From Undibacterium piscinae (lineage in GTDB: Bacteria; Pseudomonadota; Gammaproteobacteria; Burkholderiales; Burkholderiaceae_D), in contig CP051152.1 of NCBI GenBank assembly GCA_003970805.2, positions 3,844,001 to 3,908,000 on the forward strand: a stretch of 64,000 nucleotides of DNA. Reading direction: 5' to 3'. The position numbers were made by a program, and so were the translations under genes. Shown one piece after another: positions 35,009 through 43,456 of this stretch. The notes below the pieces were generated by a model that made no database searches, was not told the origin of the DNA, and saw only the letters and a list, made by a program, of their open reading frames with translations. Position 1 is the first letter of the stretch; the number at the start of each line of letters is the position of its first letter.

Positions 35009-35071
35009 AGCGCGCATATTCCATGCGGTCTGCAGGCCATATAGGCTGGGAACCCGCATGGAATATGCGCA
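35009..35071. repeat. dispersed palindrome, family A (ureD-ureA gap)
   Basis: CGCGCATATTCCATGCGG and CCGCATGGAATATGCGC pair around about 28 bases. It follows the family B element by 23 bp in the ureD-ureA gap. Confidence 0.85.
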
Positions 35072-35127
35072 AGCGGGCTGTACTGTTTTGAATGATGTTT
35101 ATGAATGTAACTGTTCAGCTTGCTAGG

Positions 35128-35290
35128 AAAACTCCCTGGCCCGCTAGCGGGAGAGGGCAGGGGTGAGGGTGGTTGAGCAAGGCTTGCGTTCAAATAGCTG
35201 ATGCGCTTAGCGCTATGAAGTATCAAACATCGTGCTCAATTTGAACCACCCTCATCCCAACCCTTCTCCCGCAAGCAGGAGAAGGGCTTA
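35128..35290. repeat. two family C repeats in the ureD-ureA gap
   Basis: CCCGCTAGCGGGAGAGGGCA followed by GGGGTGAGGGTGG (35140-35172) and, inverted, CCACCCTCATCCCAACCCTT then CTCCCGCAAGCAGGAGAAGGG (35248-35288) face each other. Similar sequences are widespread in Burkholderiales intergenic DNA. The rest of the gap to 35406 shows no gene. Confidence 0.65.
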
Positions 35291-35406
35291 TATAGCGACC
35301 TGAATTGACAGGCATGGAGATCAAGTCCGGCATGACGGTGTGGGGTGCGAAAGCAATTGGTGCGTAAAGAAGCTGAACAATCATTTTATTTGCCATAGAG
35401 GATGCG

Positions 35407-35709
35407 ATGGAACTGACGCCAAGAGAAAAAGATAAGTTACTCATTTTTACCGCCGGTCTGCTGGCAGAGCGGCGCATGGCGCGTGGTCTTAAGCTCAATT
35501 ATCCGGAAGCGATTGCGCTGATTTCTGCGGCCATCATGGAAGGTGCGCGTGACGGCAAGACGGTGGCTGAACTGATGTCTGACGGCACAAAAATTCTCAC
35601 GCGTGCCGATGTCATGGATGGCATCGCCGAGATGATACCGGACATACAGGTGGAAGCGACTTTTCCTGACGGTACCAAACTGGTCACTGTCCATAACCCG
35701 ATTCCTTAA
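35407..35709 (+). CDS. ureA: urease gamma subunit
   Basis: Small structural subunit of urease, 100 residues, starting [23 protein letters not shown], the invariant UreA N-terminus. [21 protein letters not shown] and [32 protein letters not shown] follow. With ureB and ureC it forms the (alpha-beta-gamma)3 nickel enzyme. It is preceded by a 490-bp repeat-filled gap after ureD. Confidence 0.97.
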   Translation: MELTPREKDKLLIFTAGLLAERRMARGLKLNYPEAIALISAAIMEGARDGKTVAELMSDGTKILTRADVMDGIAEMIPDIQVEATFPDGTKLVTVHNPIP

Positions 35710-35732
35710 TATTTTGAGATGCGGAGAGCAGC

Positions 35733-36077
35733 ATGATTCCAGGTGAAATGCTGATAGAGGCTGGCGACATAGAACTCAATGTCGGCCGCGACACTATCAC
35801 GCTGAAAGTGGCCAATAGTGGCGACCGGCCGATCCAGGTCGGCTCGCACTTTCATTTTTTTGAGACTAATCCGTTTCTGCAATTTGAGCGTCAACTTGCT
35901 TACGGCATGCGCTTGAATATCACGGCAGGCACCGCGGTGCGCTTTGAACCGGGCCAGATCAGAACCATACAGTTGGTGGCGCTGGGGGGCGATCGTATCG
36001 TCTACGGTTTCAATGGCTTGGTCATGGGCAAACTGGTGGAGCAAATGGTGGAGCAAGCGGTGGAGGAAAGCAAATGA
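35733..36077 (+). CDS. ureB: urease beta subunit
   Basis: Second structural subunit, 114 residues: [16 protein letters not shown], then [19 protein letters not shown] and [18 protein letters not shown], all family hallmarks. CGGAGAGCAGC stands just before the start. The stop overlaps ureC (ATGA). Confidence 0.97.
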   Translation: MIPGEMLIEAGDIELNVGRDTITLKVANSGDRPIQVGSHFHFFETNPFLQFERQLAYGMRLNITAGTAVRFEPGQIRTIQLVALGGDRIVYGFNGLVMGKLVEQMVEQAVEESK

Positions 36078-37774
36078 CAAAAATCTCGCGACAAGCCTAT
36101 GCCGAAATGTTCGGCCCGACCACGGGTGACCGGATTCGTCTGGCCGATACCGATTTGTTTATCGAGATCGAAAAAGATTACGCGATTTACGGCGAAGAAG
36201 TGAAATTCGGTGGCGGTAAAGTGATACGCGACGGCATGGGCCAGTCGCAGCGCGTACATGCCGACGTCATGGATACCGTCATCACCAATGCCGTGATCCT
36301 CGATCACTGGGGCATAGTCAAAGCCGATATCGGCCTCAGGAATGGTTTGATTGCGGCGATAGGCAAGGCCGGTAATCCTGATATTCAATCCGGCGTCACG
36401 ATGGCAATCGGCGGCGCGACCGAGATCATTGCCGGCGAAGGCATGATCGTGACCGCCGGTGGTGTCGATAGCCATATTCACTTCATCTGTCCGCAGCAGA
36501 TCGAGGAAGCCTTGATGAGCGGCGTGACTACCATGCTGGGCGGCGGTACCGGCCCGGCCGTGGGCACCGCTGCCACCACCTGCACGCCTGGACCATGGCA
36601 TATCCATTCCATGCTGATGGCGGCCGATGCTTTTCCCATGAACCTGGGGTTTCTCGGCAAGGGCAACGTCAGCCTGCCAGAGCCACTGGAAGAGCAAATC
36701 AAGGCTGGTGCGATTGGCCTAAAATTACATGAAGACTGGGGTAGCACGCCGGCAGCGATCGACAATTGCCTGGCGGTCGCCGAGCGTTACGATGTGCAGG
36801 TGGCGATCCATAGCGATACCTTGAACGAAGGTGGCTTTCTCGAGCATACCCTGGCCGCTTTCAAGAACCGCACCATCCACACTTTCCATACCGAAGGTGC
36901 CGGTGGCGGCCACGCGCCCGATATCATCGCTGCCGTCGGCGAGGCCAATGTGCTGCCATCTTCGACCAATCCTACCCGACCGTACACGGTCAATACGCTG
37001 GACGAGCATCTCGATATGCTGATGGTTTGCCATCACCTGGATCCGGCGATTGCCGAAGACGTGGCGTTTGCCGAATCGCGCATACGACGCGAAACCATCG
37101 CCGCCGAAGATATTTTGCATGACATCGGCGCGATTTCTATGATGTCGTCCGATTCGCAAGCGATGGGGCGGGTCGGCGAAGTCATCATGCGCACCTGGCA
37201 GACCGCCCACAAGATGAAAACCCAGCGGGGCCCATTGGCGCAAGACAATGCGCGCCATGATAATTTTCGCGCCAAACGGTACATTGCCAAGTACACGATC
37301 AACCCGGCAATTACCCATGGTATTTCGCATGTAGTGGGCTCGCTGGAAGTGGGCAAGATTGCCGATATCGTGTTGTGGAAACCGGCCTTCTTTGGCGTTA
37401 AGCCGAGCATGATCCTGAAAGGCGGCATGATTGCGGCGGCGCAGATGGGCGACCCGAATGCCTCTATCCCCACGCCGCAACCGGTACACACCCGCATGAT
37501 GTTTGGCGCATTCGGTGGTGGCCTGAAAAAATCATTTACCTTCGTCTCGCAGGCGGCGTTGGATGCCGGTATCGCAGAGCAACTACAGTTGAGTAAAACC
37601 GTAATCGCGGTGAAGAACACCCGCAATCTGCGCAAGGCCGACATGATCCATAACGCGGCCACGCCAAAAATGCAGGTCGATCCGGAAACCTATGAAGTGC
37701 GTGCCGATGGCGAATTGCTGGTGTGCGAACCGGCTAAGGTCTTGCCTATGGCCCAGCGTTATTTCTTATTTTAA
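36074..37774 (+). CDS. ureC: urease alpha (catalytic) subunit
   Basis: Nickel-containing subunit hydrolysing urea to ammonia and carbamate; 566 residues, the normal length. Nickel ligands are visible: His134 and His136 in SHIHFICP and the carbamylated Lys217 in GLKLHEDWG, with His219 next to it. The flap [13 protein letters not shown] and the motif MVCHHLD containing the catalytic His are present, as is the Asp ligand region [12 protein letters not shown]. No frame damage, so the catalytic subunit is intact even though accessory genes around it look broken. Confidence 0.98.
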   Translation: MTKISRQAYAEMFGPTTGDRIRLADTDLFIEIEKDYAIYGEEVKFGGGKVIRDGMGQSQRVHADVMDTVITNAVILDHWGIVKADIGLRNGLIAAIGKAGNPDIQSGVTMAIGGATEIIAGEGMIVTAGGVDSHIHFICPQQIEEALMSGVTTMLGGGTGPAVGTAATTCTPGPWHIHSMLMAADAFPMNLGFLGKGNVSLPEPLEEQIKAGAIGLKLHEDWGSTPAAIDNCLAVAERYDVQVAIHSDTLNEGGFLEHTLAAFKNRTIHTFHTEGAGGGHAPDIIAAVGEANVLPSSTNPTRPYTVNTLDEHLDMLMVCHHLDPAIAEDVAFAESRIRRETIAAEDILHDIGAISMMSSDSQAMGRVGEVIMRTWQTAHKMKTQRGPLAQDNARHDNFRAKRYIAKYTINPAITHGISHVVGSLEVGKIADIVLWKPAFFGVKPSMILKGGMIAAAQMGDPNASIPTPQPVHTRMMFGAFGGGLKKSFTFVSQAALDAGIAEQLQLSKTVIAVKNTRNLRKADMIHNAATPKMQVDPETYEVRADGELLVCEPAKVLPMAQRYFLF

Positions 37775-37794
37775 ACTTTGAATTTCCAATCATT

Positions 37795-38316
37795 ATGCTA
37801 ACCATACACACCAAAGTAGAGCAGGCCGACATCATTGCGGCGCAATTGATTTTGCCTTACGAGTTACGCGAAAAAAGCCGCCTGCGCGCCACCATGAGTA
37901 ATGGTGAAGAAGTCGGCGTGTTCACCTTGCGCGGATCGGTGATGCGCGATGGCGATCTGATGCTCGGTAGCGATGGCCGCATCGTGCAAGTTGTGGCCGC
38001 ACAAGAGCCTACCTATCGGGTTGAATGCGGCGACGCCTTTGGCTTGTTACGCTGTGCCTTCCATCTGGGGAACCGGCACACGCAGGCCCAGCTTGGTGAC
38101 GGCTTTTTGCGCATACGCCAGGACAGCGTACTCAAGGAAATGCTGTTAGGCCTGGGCGCGACGGTGACTGAAGAGCGCGCCAGTTTTGAGCCTGAGGCAG
38201 GGGCCTATGGCGGCGGCCATCATCATGGTGGTGACGATGCGCATCCGCACAATCCGCTGGCACCGATTCCCTTGCGTCAGCGCATCCATCGTCCGTCTGA
38301 TGCGAAAGCCGATTAA
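37795..38316 (+). CDS. ureE: urease accessory protein UreE (nickel metallochaperone)
   Basis: Delivers nickel to the UreDFG-urease complex; 173 residues. The N-terminal peptide-binding domain and central metal-binding region (FHLGNRHTQAQL with the conserved His) are present. The C-terminal tail is His-rich (GGGHHHGGDDAHPHNP), giving extra nickel-binding capacity. It starts 20 bp after ureC. Confidence 0.95.
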   Translation: MLTIHTKVEQADIIAAQLILPYELREKSRLRATMSNGEEVGVFTLRGSVMRDGDLMLGSDGRIVQVVAAQEPTYRVECGDAFGLLRCAFHLGNRHTQAQLGDGFLRIRQDSVLKEMLLGLGATVTEERASFEPEAGAYGGGHHHGGDDAHPHNPLAPIPLRQRIHRPSDAKAD

Positions 38317-38373
38317 CGATCTGACCTAGGATCGGATCAGCGATCGTATCAATCATTGGATTAAAAATACACC

Positions 38374-39054
38374 ATGCAATCGTCTGCCTTACTTCATCTG
38401 CTACAACTGGCCAGTCCCTCACTGCCTATCGGCGCGTATAGCTATTCGCAAGGCTTGGAAGCGGCCATAGAAAACGGCGCGGTCAGCAACGAGGCCAGCG
38501 CACGTGCCTGGATCGTCGAGCACTTACATCAGGTAGTGGCGCAATTTGAAGCGCCAATTTTATGGCGCTTGCAGCACGCCTTTGCCGCCCGCGATAGCGA
38601 AGCCGTCAGCCATTGGACCGCCTGCTTTATTGCGGCCCGTGACACCGCCGAGTTTCGTGCCGAGACCATACAGATGGGTTATTCGCTGGGCAAGCTGGTC
38701 GCTGACCTGAAGATTGCCGATAGCGCGTCGCTGGCGATTTTGCAAAGCCAGGCCGAGATCCCTTTGCCCACTGCGCTCGCCTGTGCCGCCGATGCATTGG
38801 CGATCGCACCGGAAGCGGTGTTGCTGGGCAGTTTGTTTTCCTGGACCGAAAATCAGGTGCTGGTCTGTGTCAAGTCGGTGCCGCTGGGGCAGGTTGCGGG
38901 CCAGCGCCTGTTGCTGTCTTTGCGTGGCGAACTGGAGCTGGCAGCGCGCAGCGCGCAGCTACTGGCTGATGACGAGTTATCCAACTGGGCGCCGGGCTTG
39001 TCGCTGCTATCGATGCAGCATGAAGTGCAATACAGCCGGCTGTATCGTTCCTAA
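38374..39054 (+). CDS. ureF: urease accessory protein UreF
   Basis: GTPase-regulating accessory protein that bridges UreD and UreG; 226 residues, all-helical. LLHLLQLASPSLPIGAYSYSQGLEAAIENG is the UreF signature, and the second half has the usual AQLLADDELSNWAPGLSLLSMQHEVQYSRLYRS ending in short pieces (LSLLSMQHE and YSRLYRS). About 60 bp follow ureE. A family B palindrome separates it from ureG. Confidence 0.95.
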   Translation: MQSSALLHLLQLASPSLPIGAYSYSQGLEAAIENGAVSNEASARAWIVEHLHQVVAQFEAPILWRLQHAFAARDSEAVSHWTACFIAARDTAEFRAETIQMGYSLGKLVADLKIADSASLAILQSQAEIPLPTALACAADALAIAPEAVLLGSLFSWTENQVLVCVKSVPLGQVAGQRLLLSLRGELELAARSAQLLADDELSNWAPGLSLLSMQHEVQYSRLYRS

Positions 39055-39114
39055 TGCTAGGGTTGCAAGGGTTTTTAAATGACGAAACAAACACAAATAA
39101 AGCCAAAAAATATC

Positions 39115-39186
39115 GTAGGGTGCGCCATGCGCCCCTTTCGCACCTTTGAACATCTCGCCGTAAATGCTGCGCATGGCGCACCCTAC
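39115..39186. repeat. dispersed palindrome, family B (ureF-ureG gap)
   Basis: GTAGGGTGCGCCATGCGC and GCGCATGGCGCACCCTAC flank about 35 bases. The in-frame ATGs for the ureG frame (39164, 39173) lie inside this repeat. Confidence 0.8.
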
Positions 39187-39200
39187 CCAACTAGACAATT

Positions 39201-39838
39201 ATGACTACATCACACGACACACACAAACTCCCAATCCTTTGCGCGTAGGCATAGGCGGCCCGGTCGGTTCCGGCAAGACCGCCTTATGCGAAATGCTGTG
39301 CAAGCGCATGCGTGACCACTACGAAATGGCGGTGATCACCAACGACATCTACACCAAGGAGGATATGGAAATCCTGTTGCGCGCCGATGCCTTGCCCGCT
39401 GAGCGCTTGATGGGCGTGGAAACCGGCGGCTGTCCGCATACCGCAATCCGCGAAGACGCCTCGATCAATCTGGAAGCGATTGCCCGCATGAGCGCCGATT
39501 TTCCTGATCTCGATCTGATCCTGATCGAATCGGGCGGCGACAATCTGGCCGCCACTTTCAGTCCGGAATTATCTGACCTGACCATCTACGTGATCGACGT
39601 TGCCGGCGGCGAAAAAATTCCGCGCAAGGGCGGGCCCGGCATTACCCGCTCGGATTTGCTGATCATCAACAAAACCGATCTGGCCCCGCATGTCGGAGCC
39701 AATCTTGATGTGATGGCAGTTGATGCCAAGCGCATGCGCGGCGAACGGCCATTTGTCTTCACCAATCTACGTACCGGTGACGGCCTGGAGACGGTAGTCG
39801 CTTTCATCCAAAAACAGGGTTTGCTCAAGCAGGCATAA
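39201..39838 (+). CDS. ureG: urease accessory GTPase UreG (5' frame uncertain)
   Basis: SIMIBI GTPase powering nickel insertion into urease. P-loop [46 protein letters not shown], the Walker B-like [19 protein letters not shown] and the base-recognition NKTD are visible. The natural start seems to be ATG 39201 ([11 protein letters not shown]), but that frame stops after 15 codons; one extra C in the CCC at 39230-39232 would join it to [14 protein letters not shown]. As written, the GTPase frame opens only from ATG 39164 or 39173 inside the upstream repeat. Either a one-base deletion error or a real change has occurred; the body of the protein is intact. Confidence 0.88.
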
Positions 39839-39884
39839 GCCTGGCAAGAAGTCTTTATTTGCCTTCATTTAATTAAGGAAAACT

Positions 39885-40519
39885 ATGTATTCATTAAAAA
39901 AAATCGCTCGCCTTGGCCTTGCGACGGGCTTATTGGCAATCAGCTTGCCGGCCATGGCGCATCTCGATGCCAGCCATGTGAATCATGCCACTCATACTAG
40001 CTATGCAATGGACGGATTTGGCGCAGGCTTGCTTCATCCGCTGACCGGCTTGGATCATTTGCTGGCAATGCTGGCGGTAGGGCTCTGGGCGGCGCAGGGT
40101 AAGGGGGGGGCTGGTCGCGGCCTATCCTGTTGCCGGCGATGTTTCTTGTCATGATGGTGCTCGGTGCCGTGGCTGGTATCAAGGGTGTTGCGCTGCCAGC
40201 GCTAGAAACCGGGATTGCCTTGTCAGTGACAGTGCTGGGCTTGCTGCTTGCATTTGCGGTCAGGATGCCATTGCCGGCGAGCACTGTGCTGGTGGCATTA
40301 TTTGGTGTGGCGCATGGTTACGCACATGGTCTGGAATTGCCTGCGACGGCCTCTGCCGTTTGGTATGGCGCGGGCTTTGTGTTGGCTACGGCAAGTTTGC
40401 ATTTGCTGGGTTTAGGCTTAAGTTTGTCTTTGAATAGAAACAAAGCCTTACTCATGAGCAAGTTCAGTGGTGCTGCTATCGCCACTTTTGGCATGCTGTT
40501 TTTAGTGAATGCCGCCTGA
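39885..40519 (+). pseudogene. ureJ: HupE/UreJ family nickel permease, frameshifted at a G8 run
   Basis: Small membrane nickel permease that supplies urease or hydrogenase. The first frame has a signal peptide (LATGLLAISLPAMA) and the His-rich HupE signature GAGLLHPLTGLDHLLAMLAVGLWAAQG. The second continues SRPILLPAMFLVMMVLGAVAG and VALFGVAHGYAHGLELP, with further helices to the end. The break is at eight G (40103-40110); seven G would give KGGWSRPILL. Restored length is about 210 residues. Placed directly after ureG, so it belongs to the urease operon, which supports the name UreJ over HupE. Confidence 0.87.
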
Positions 40520-40807
40520 TACTGGCGCAACGGCAAGAGAAGAGGCTGTGGCTGCAAGAGCTTGTTGCCGCAGCTTGGTCTGGGTTTTTGAAAAAAGGCC
40601 GAACTAAATGCCGCTCCTGGTGGTCATACTGCGCGACTAAACAAAGTCTTTGCTCACCTGTGCTGCTTATTCGTTTAGCTTAAACTGGTTTAGTTTAGCG
40701 TGGCTACTGACGCTATTCCTTGCAGGTGTTAAGCTAACGGAAATTTTGTAGCAGTGATGAACGTAAGAAACAATCACTTTCTTGCTGATGACTTCCGGAG
40801 ATGTTGC

Positions 40808-42997
40808 ATGAATAGTATGAAAAAAACCCTATTGTCCTTGGCGATGGCGTTTGCCGCGAGCACTTATGCTGCCGCGCCTGTCAGTGCGCCGGACGTGCCG
40901 GCGATTGAGGTACTCAAACCTTTGCAACAGCAGGCGCAGGCCGCTGCCATGACCGCCCAGTTTTTAACGCGTTTCCATTACAAGCCTGTGGCGCTCGATG
41001 ACGCGATGTCGCAGAAAATCTTTGACCGTTATCTGAAGACCCTCGATGGCGACAAGCTGTTTTTTGTGCAGGCTGATATCGACAAGTTCGCCTATGCCCG
41101 CAACAAGATGGATGATGCCATCAATACCCAGGATCTGAGTACGCCTTTTGCCATGTTCAATTTGTATGAGCAGCGCATGAAGGAACGCATGACTTATGCG
41201 CGCAAATTGCTGCAGGAGAACTTTGATTTCAGCAAGGAAGAAAGTTATTTCTACCTGCGTGAAAAAGAGCCATGGCCACAGACTGAGGCTGCGATGCAGG
41301 ATTTGTGGCGTCAGCGTGTCAAGAATGACTGGTTGCGCCTGAGACTGGCAGGTAAGGATGAGGTCGCTATCCGCGCCACGCTGGAAAAGCGTTACGACTA
41401 TAACCTGACGCGCATGCAGAAACTCAAGAGTGAAGACGTGTTTCAACTCTTCATGAACGCCTATGCGATGTCGGTAGAGCCGCACACCAATTATCTTGGC
41501 CCCAAGGCTTCGGAAGATTTTGAAATCTCCATGAAGTTGTCACTGGTTGGTATCGGTGCGGTACTGCAGGAACGTGAAGAGATGACGACGATACGTGAGC
41601 TTAGCCCTGGCGGTCCGGCCGCCTTGTCGGGCTTACTGCATCCCGGTGATCGTATCGTCGGGGTCGGTCAGGGTGCCGATAGTACGCCTACCGATGTATT
41701 GGGCTGGCGCCTTGATGACGTGGTCGCTTTGATCCGCGGTGCCAAGGATACCGTGGTCTTGCTCGACATCTTGCCGGCCGATGCCGGACCTGACGGTAAG
41801 CATAAACTGGTCAGGCTGGTGCGTAATAAAATTTCGCTGGAACAACAGGCTGCCAAAAAATCCATCGTCGAAGTCAAAGGCACCCAGGTGGCACGCCGTA
41901 TCGGTGTGATTGCCTTGCCGACTTTTTACCAGGATTTTGATGCCCGGCGTAAAGGCGACAAAAACTTTAAGAGCGCGACCCGTGATGTCGCCCGTTTGCT
42001 GGAAGAGCTGAAGAAAGAGAAAGTCGATGGCGTGCTGATTGATTTGCGCAATAACGGCGGCGGTTCTCTCAGTGAAGCGGTAGAGCTGACCAGCCTGTTT
42101 ATCGGCAAAGGACCGGTGGTGCAACAGCGCAATTCACAGGGCAATATCCAGATAGAAAGCGATAAGGGCGCGAGCATTGCCTGGGATGGTCCTATGGGCG
42201 TCATGATCAACCGCGCGTCGGCATCCGCATCCGAGATTTTTGCGGCGGCGATCCAGGATTACGGTCGTGGCCTGATCATCGGTGAATCAAGCTTCGGTAA
42301 GGGCACGGTACAGACTATGGTGAATCTGGATCAGATTGCGCATAGCGACAAGCCGAAATTTGGTGAAGTGAAGATGACGATAGCGCAGTTTTTCCGCGTG
42401 AATGGCGGCACTACCCAGTTGCGCGGGGTTACTCCGGATATCAGCTTCCCTAGTTTTTCTGATCCCGAGAGTTTTGGCGAATCGAGTTACGATAATGCCT
42501 TGCCATGGGTGCAGATCAAGCCGGCCGAATATCAGACCGTCGGTGACCTGAAAGATCTGTTGCCGCTGCTACAAGTGAAGCATGAGATGCGTGTTGCCAA
42601 GGACAAGGAGTTTCAATTTATTGTCGATGACGTCAATGAATACAAGACCTTGCGCAATAAGAAAGATATCTCCCTCAACGAGACGGTGCGTCGTAAGGAG
42701 CGTGATACCCAGGAGCTGAAAGTGAAGGAAAGGGAAAAATTACGCTCGAACGATAAGGCTGATGGTAGCAAGAAAGACGATAAACCAGCCACTCAGGATG
42801 ATGGCCTGCAAGCCAACGAGCGTAGCCTGACGGCAGAACTGGCGGCGGAAAAAGCGCGCAAGGAAGCCAAGGATGTCTTGCTCGACGAGGCGGCGCATAT
42901 ATTAGGTGATGAGGTCGATCTGATCAAAACCAATAATAAGCTGGCCGAACGTGTGCTGTTTAAGGCTATGAGCAAGAGCACGGAGCTGCAGCGCTAA
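40808..42997 (+). CDS. prc: tail-specific (C-terminal processing) protease Prc
   Basis: Periplasmic S41A peptidase of 729 residues, the long Prc/Tsp form. Signal peptide MNSMKKTLLSLAMAFAASTYAAA; N-terminal helical region with FLTRFHYKPVALDDAMSQKIFDRYLKTLDGDK; a PDZ domain (LSLVGIGAVLQEREEMTTIRELSPGGPA in parts); the catalytic core with the serine in NRASASASEIFAAAIQDYG and the lysine in SSFGKGTVQT; and a charged C-terminal DUF3340-like region rich in Lys/Glu. The ATG at 40808 follows CCGGAG; an upstream in-frame start at 40754 lacks support. The terminator at 43021 ends the unit. Confidence 0.95.
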   Translation: MNSMKKTLLSLAMAFAASTYAAAPVSAPDVPAIEVLKPLQQQAQAAAMTAQFLTRFHYKPVALDDAMSQKIFDRYLKTLDGDKLFFVQADIDKFAYARNKMDDAINTQDLSTPFAMFNLYEQRMKERMTYARKLLQENFDFSKEESYFYLREKEPWPQTEAAMQDLWRQRVKNDWLRLRLAGKDEVAIRATLEKRYDYNLTRMQKLKSEDVFQLFMNAYAMSVEPHTNYLGPKASEDFEISMKLSLVGIGAVLQEREEMTTIRELSPGGPAALSGLLHPGDRIVGVGQGADSTPTDVLGWRLDDVVALIRGAKDTVVLLDILPADAGPDGKHKLVRLVRNKISLEQQAAKKSIVEVKGTQVARRIGVIALPTFYQDFDARRKGDKNFKSATRDVARLLEELKKEKVDGVLIDLRNNGGGSLSEAVELTSLFIGKGPVVQQRNSQGNIQIESDKGASIAWDGPMGVMINRASASASEIFAAAIQDYGRGLIIGESSFGKGTVQTMVNLDQIAHSDKPKFGEVKMTIAQFFRVNGGTTQLRGVTPDISFPSFSDPESFGESSYDNALPWVQIKPAEYQTVGDLKDLLPLLQVKHEMRVAKDKEFQFIVDDVNEYKTLRNKKDISLNETVRRKERDTQELKVKEREKLRSNDKADGSKKDDKPATQDDGLQANERSLTAELAAEKARKEAKDVLLDEAAHILGDEVDLIKTNNKLAERVLFKAMSKSTELQR

Positions 42998-43020
42998 TCA
43001 CTTAGCAGGGACTGAATAAA

Positions 43021-43061
43021 AAACCGCCGTTTCCTGATCGCAGGAAGCGGCGGTTTTTTTT
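43021..43061 (+). terminator. intrinsic terminator of prc
   Basis: AAACCGCCG, TTCCTG, loop ATCG, CAGGAA and CGGCGGTTT form the stem (one T/G mismatch), followed by eight T in total. Confidence 0.9.
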
Positions 43062-43456
43062 ATTCGGGCGTATCCACACGCCCTAATGGCAGCGCGAATC
43101 CTTGGCGCTAGCCTGTCAGTTGGTGTTTCCTGTATCCCGCAAGAGGCTATTAGCCCGCCTGTTTTAAAACAACAAAATTATCGGATAGCGACTTAATTTT
43201 ACACAGTCTTGAGCTTTGTTTCGTTGAGACATTGCTTTATCTTAAATATTTATTTAATATATTTATCGTTGCGCGTAAATATATTAGCTCGCGCGACTAT
43301 CGGTGCTGAATGACGAGACGTAAACGAAAGAGAATCGAGCTGCAAGGTGTTGATTTGCATGTTGTGGTCAAAGTCTTTTGAAAATGCGCTTTTCTTATAA
43401 GCCCATATATTCCGCCCTCAATGGTCACGGGCGGTAACTATCAGGAGATAAAATTA
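43062..43456. other. intergenic region upstream of the TonB-dependent receptor
   Basis: About 395 bp with several AT-rich words (TAAATATTTATTTAATAT near 43240-43262) that could be part of the receptor promoter. No gene or structured RNA is recognised. CAGGAGAT at 43442-43449 is the ribosome binding site of the next gene. Confidence 0.45.

Noticed and set aside
39201..39248. Separate small peptide [15 protein letters not shown]
   Set aside because: More likely the true N-terminus of ureG cut off by a one-base error; no separate role is suggested.
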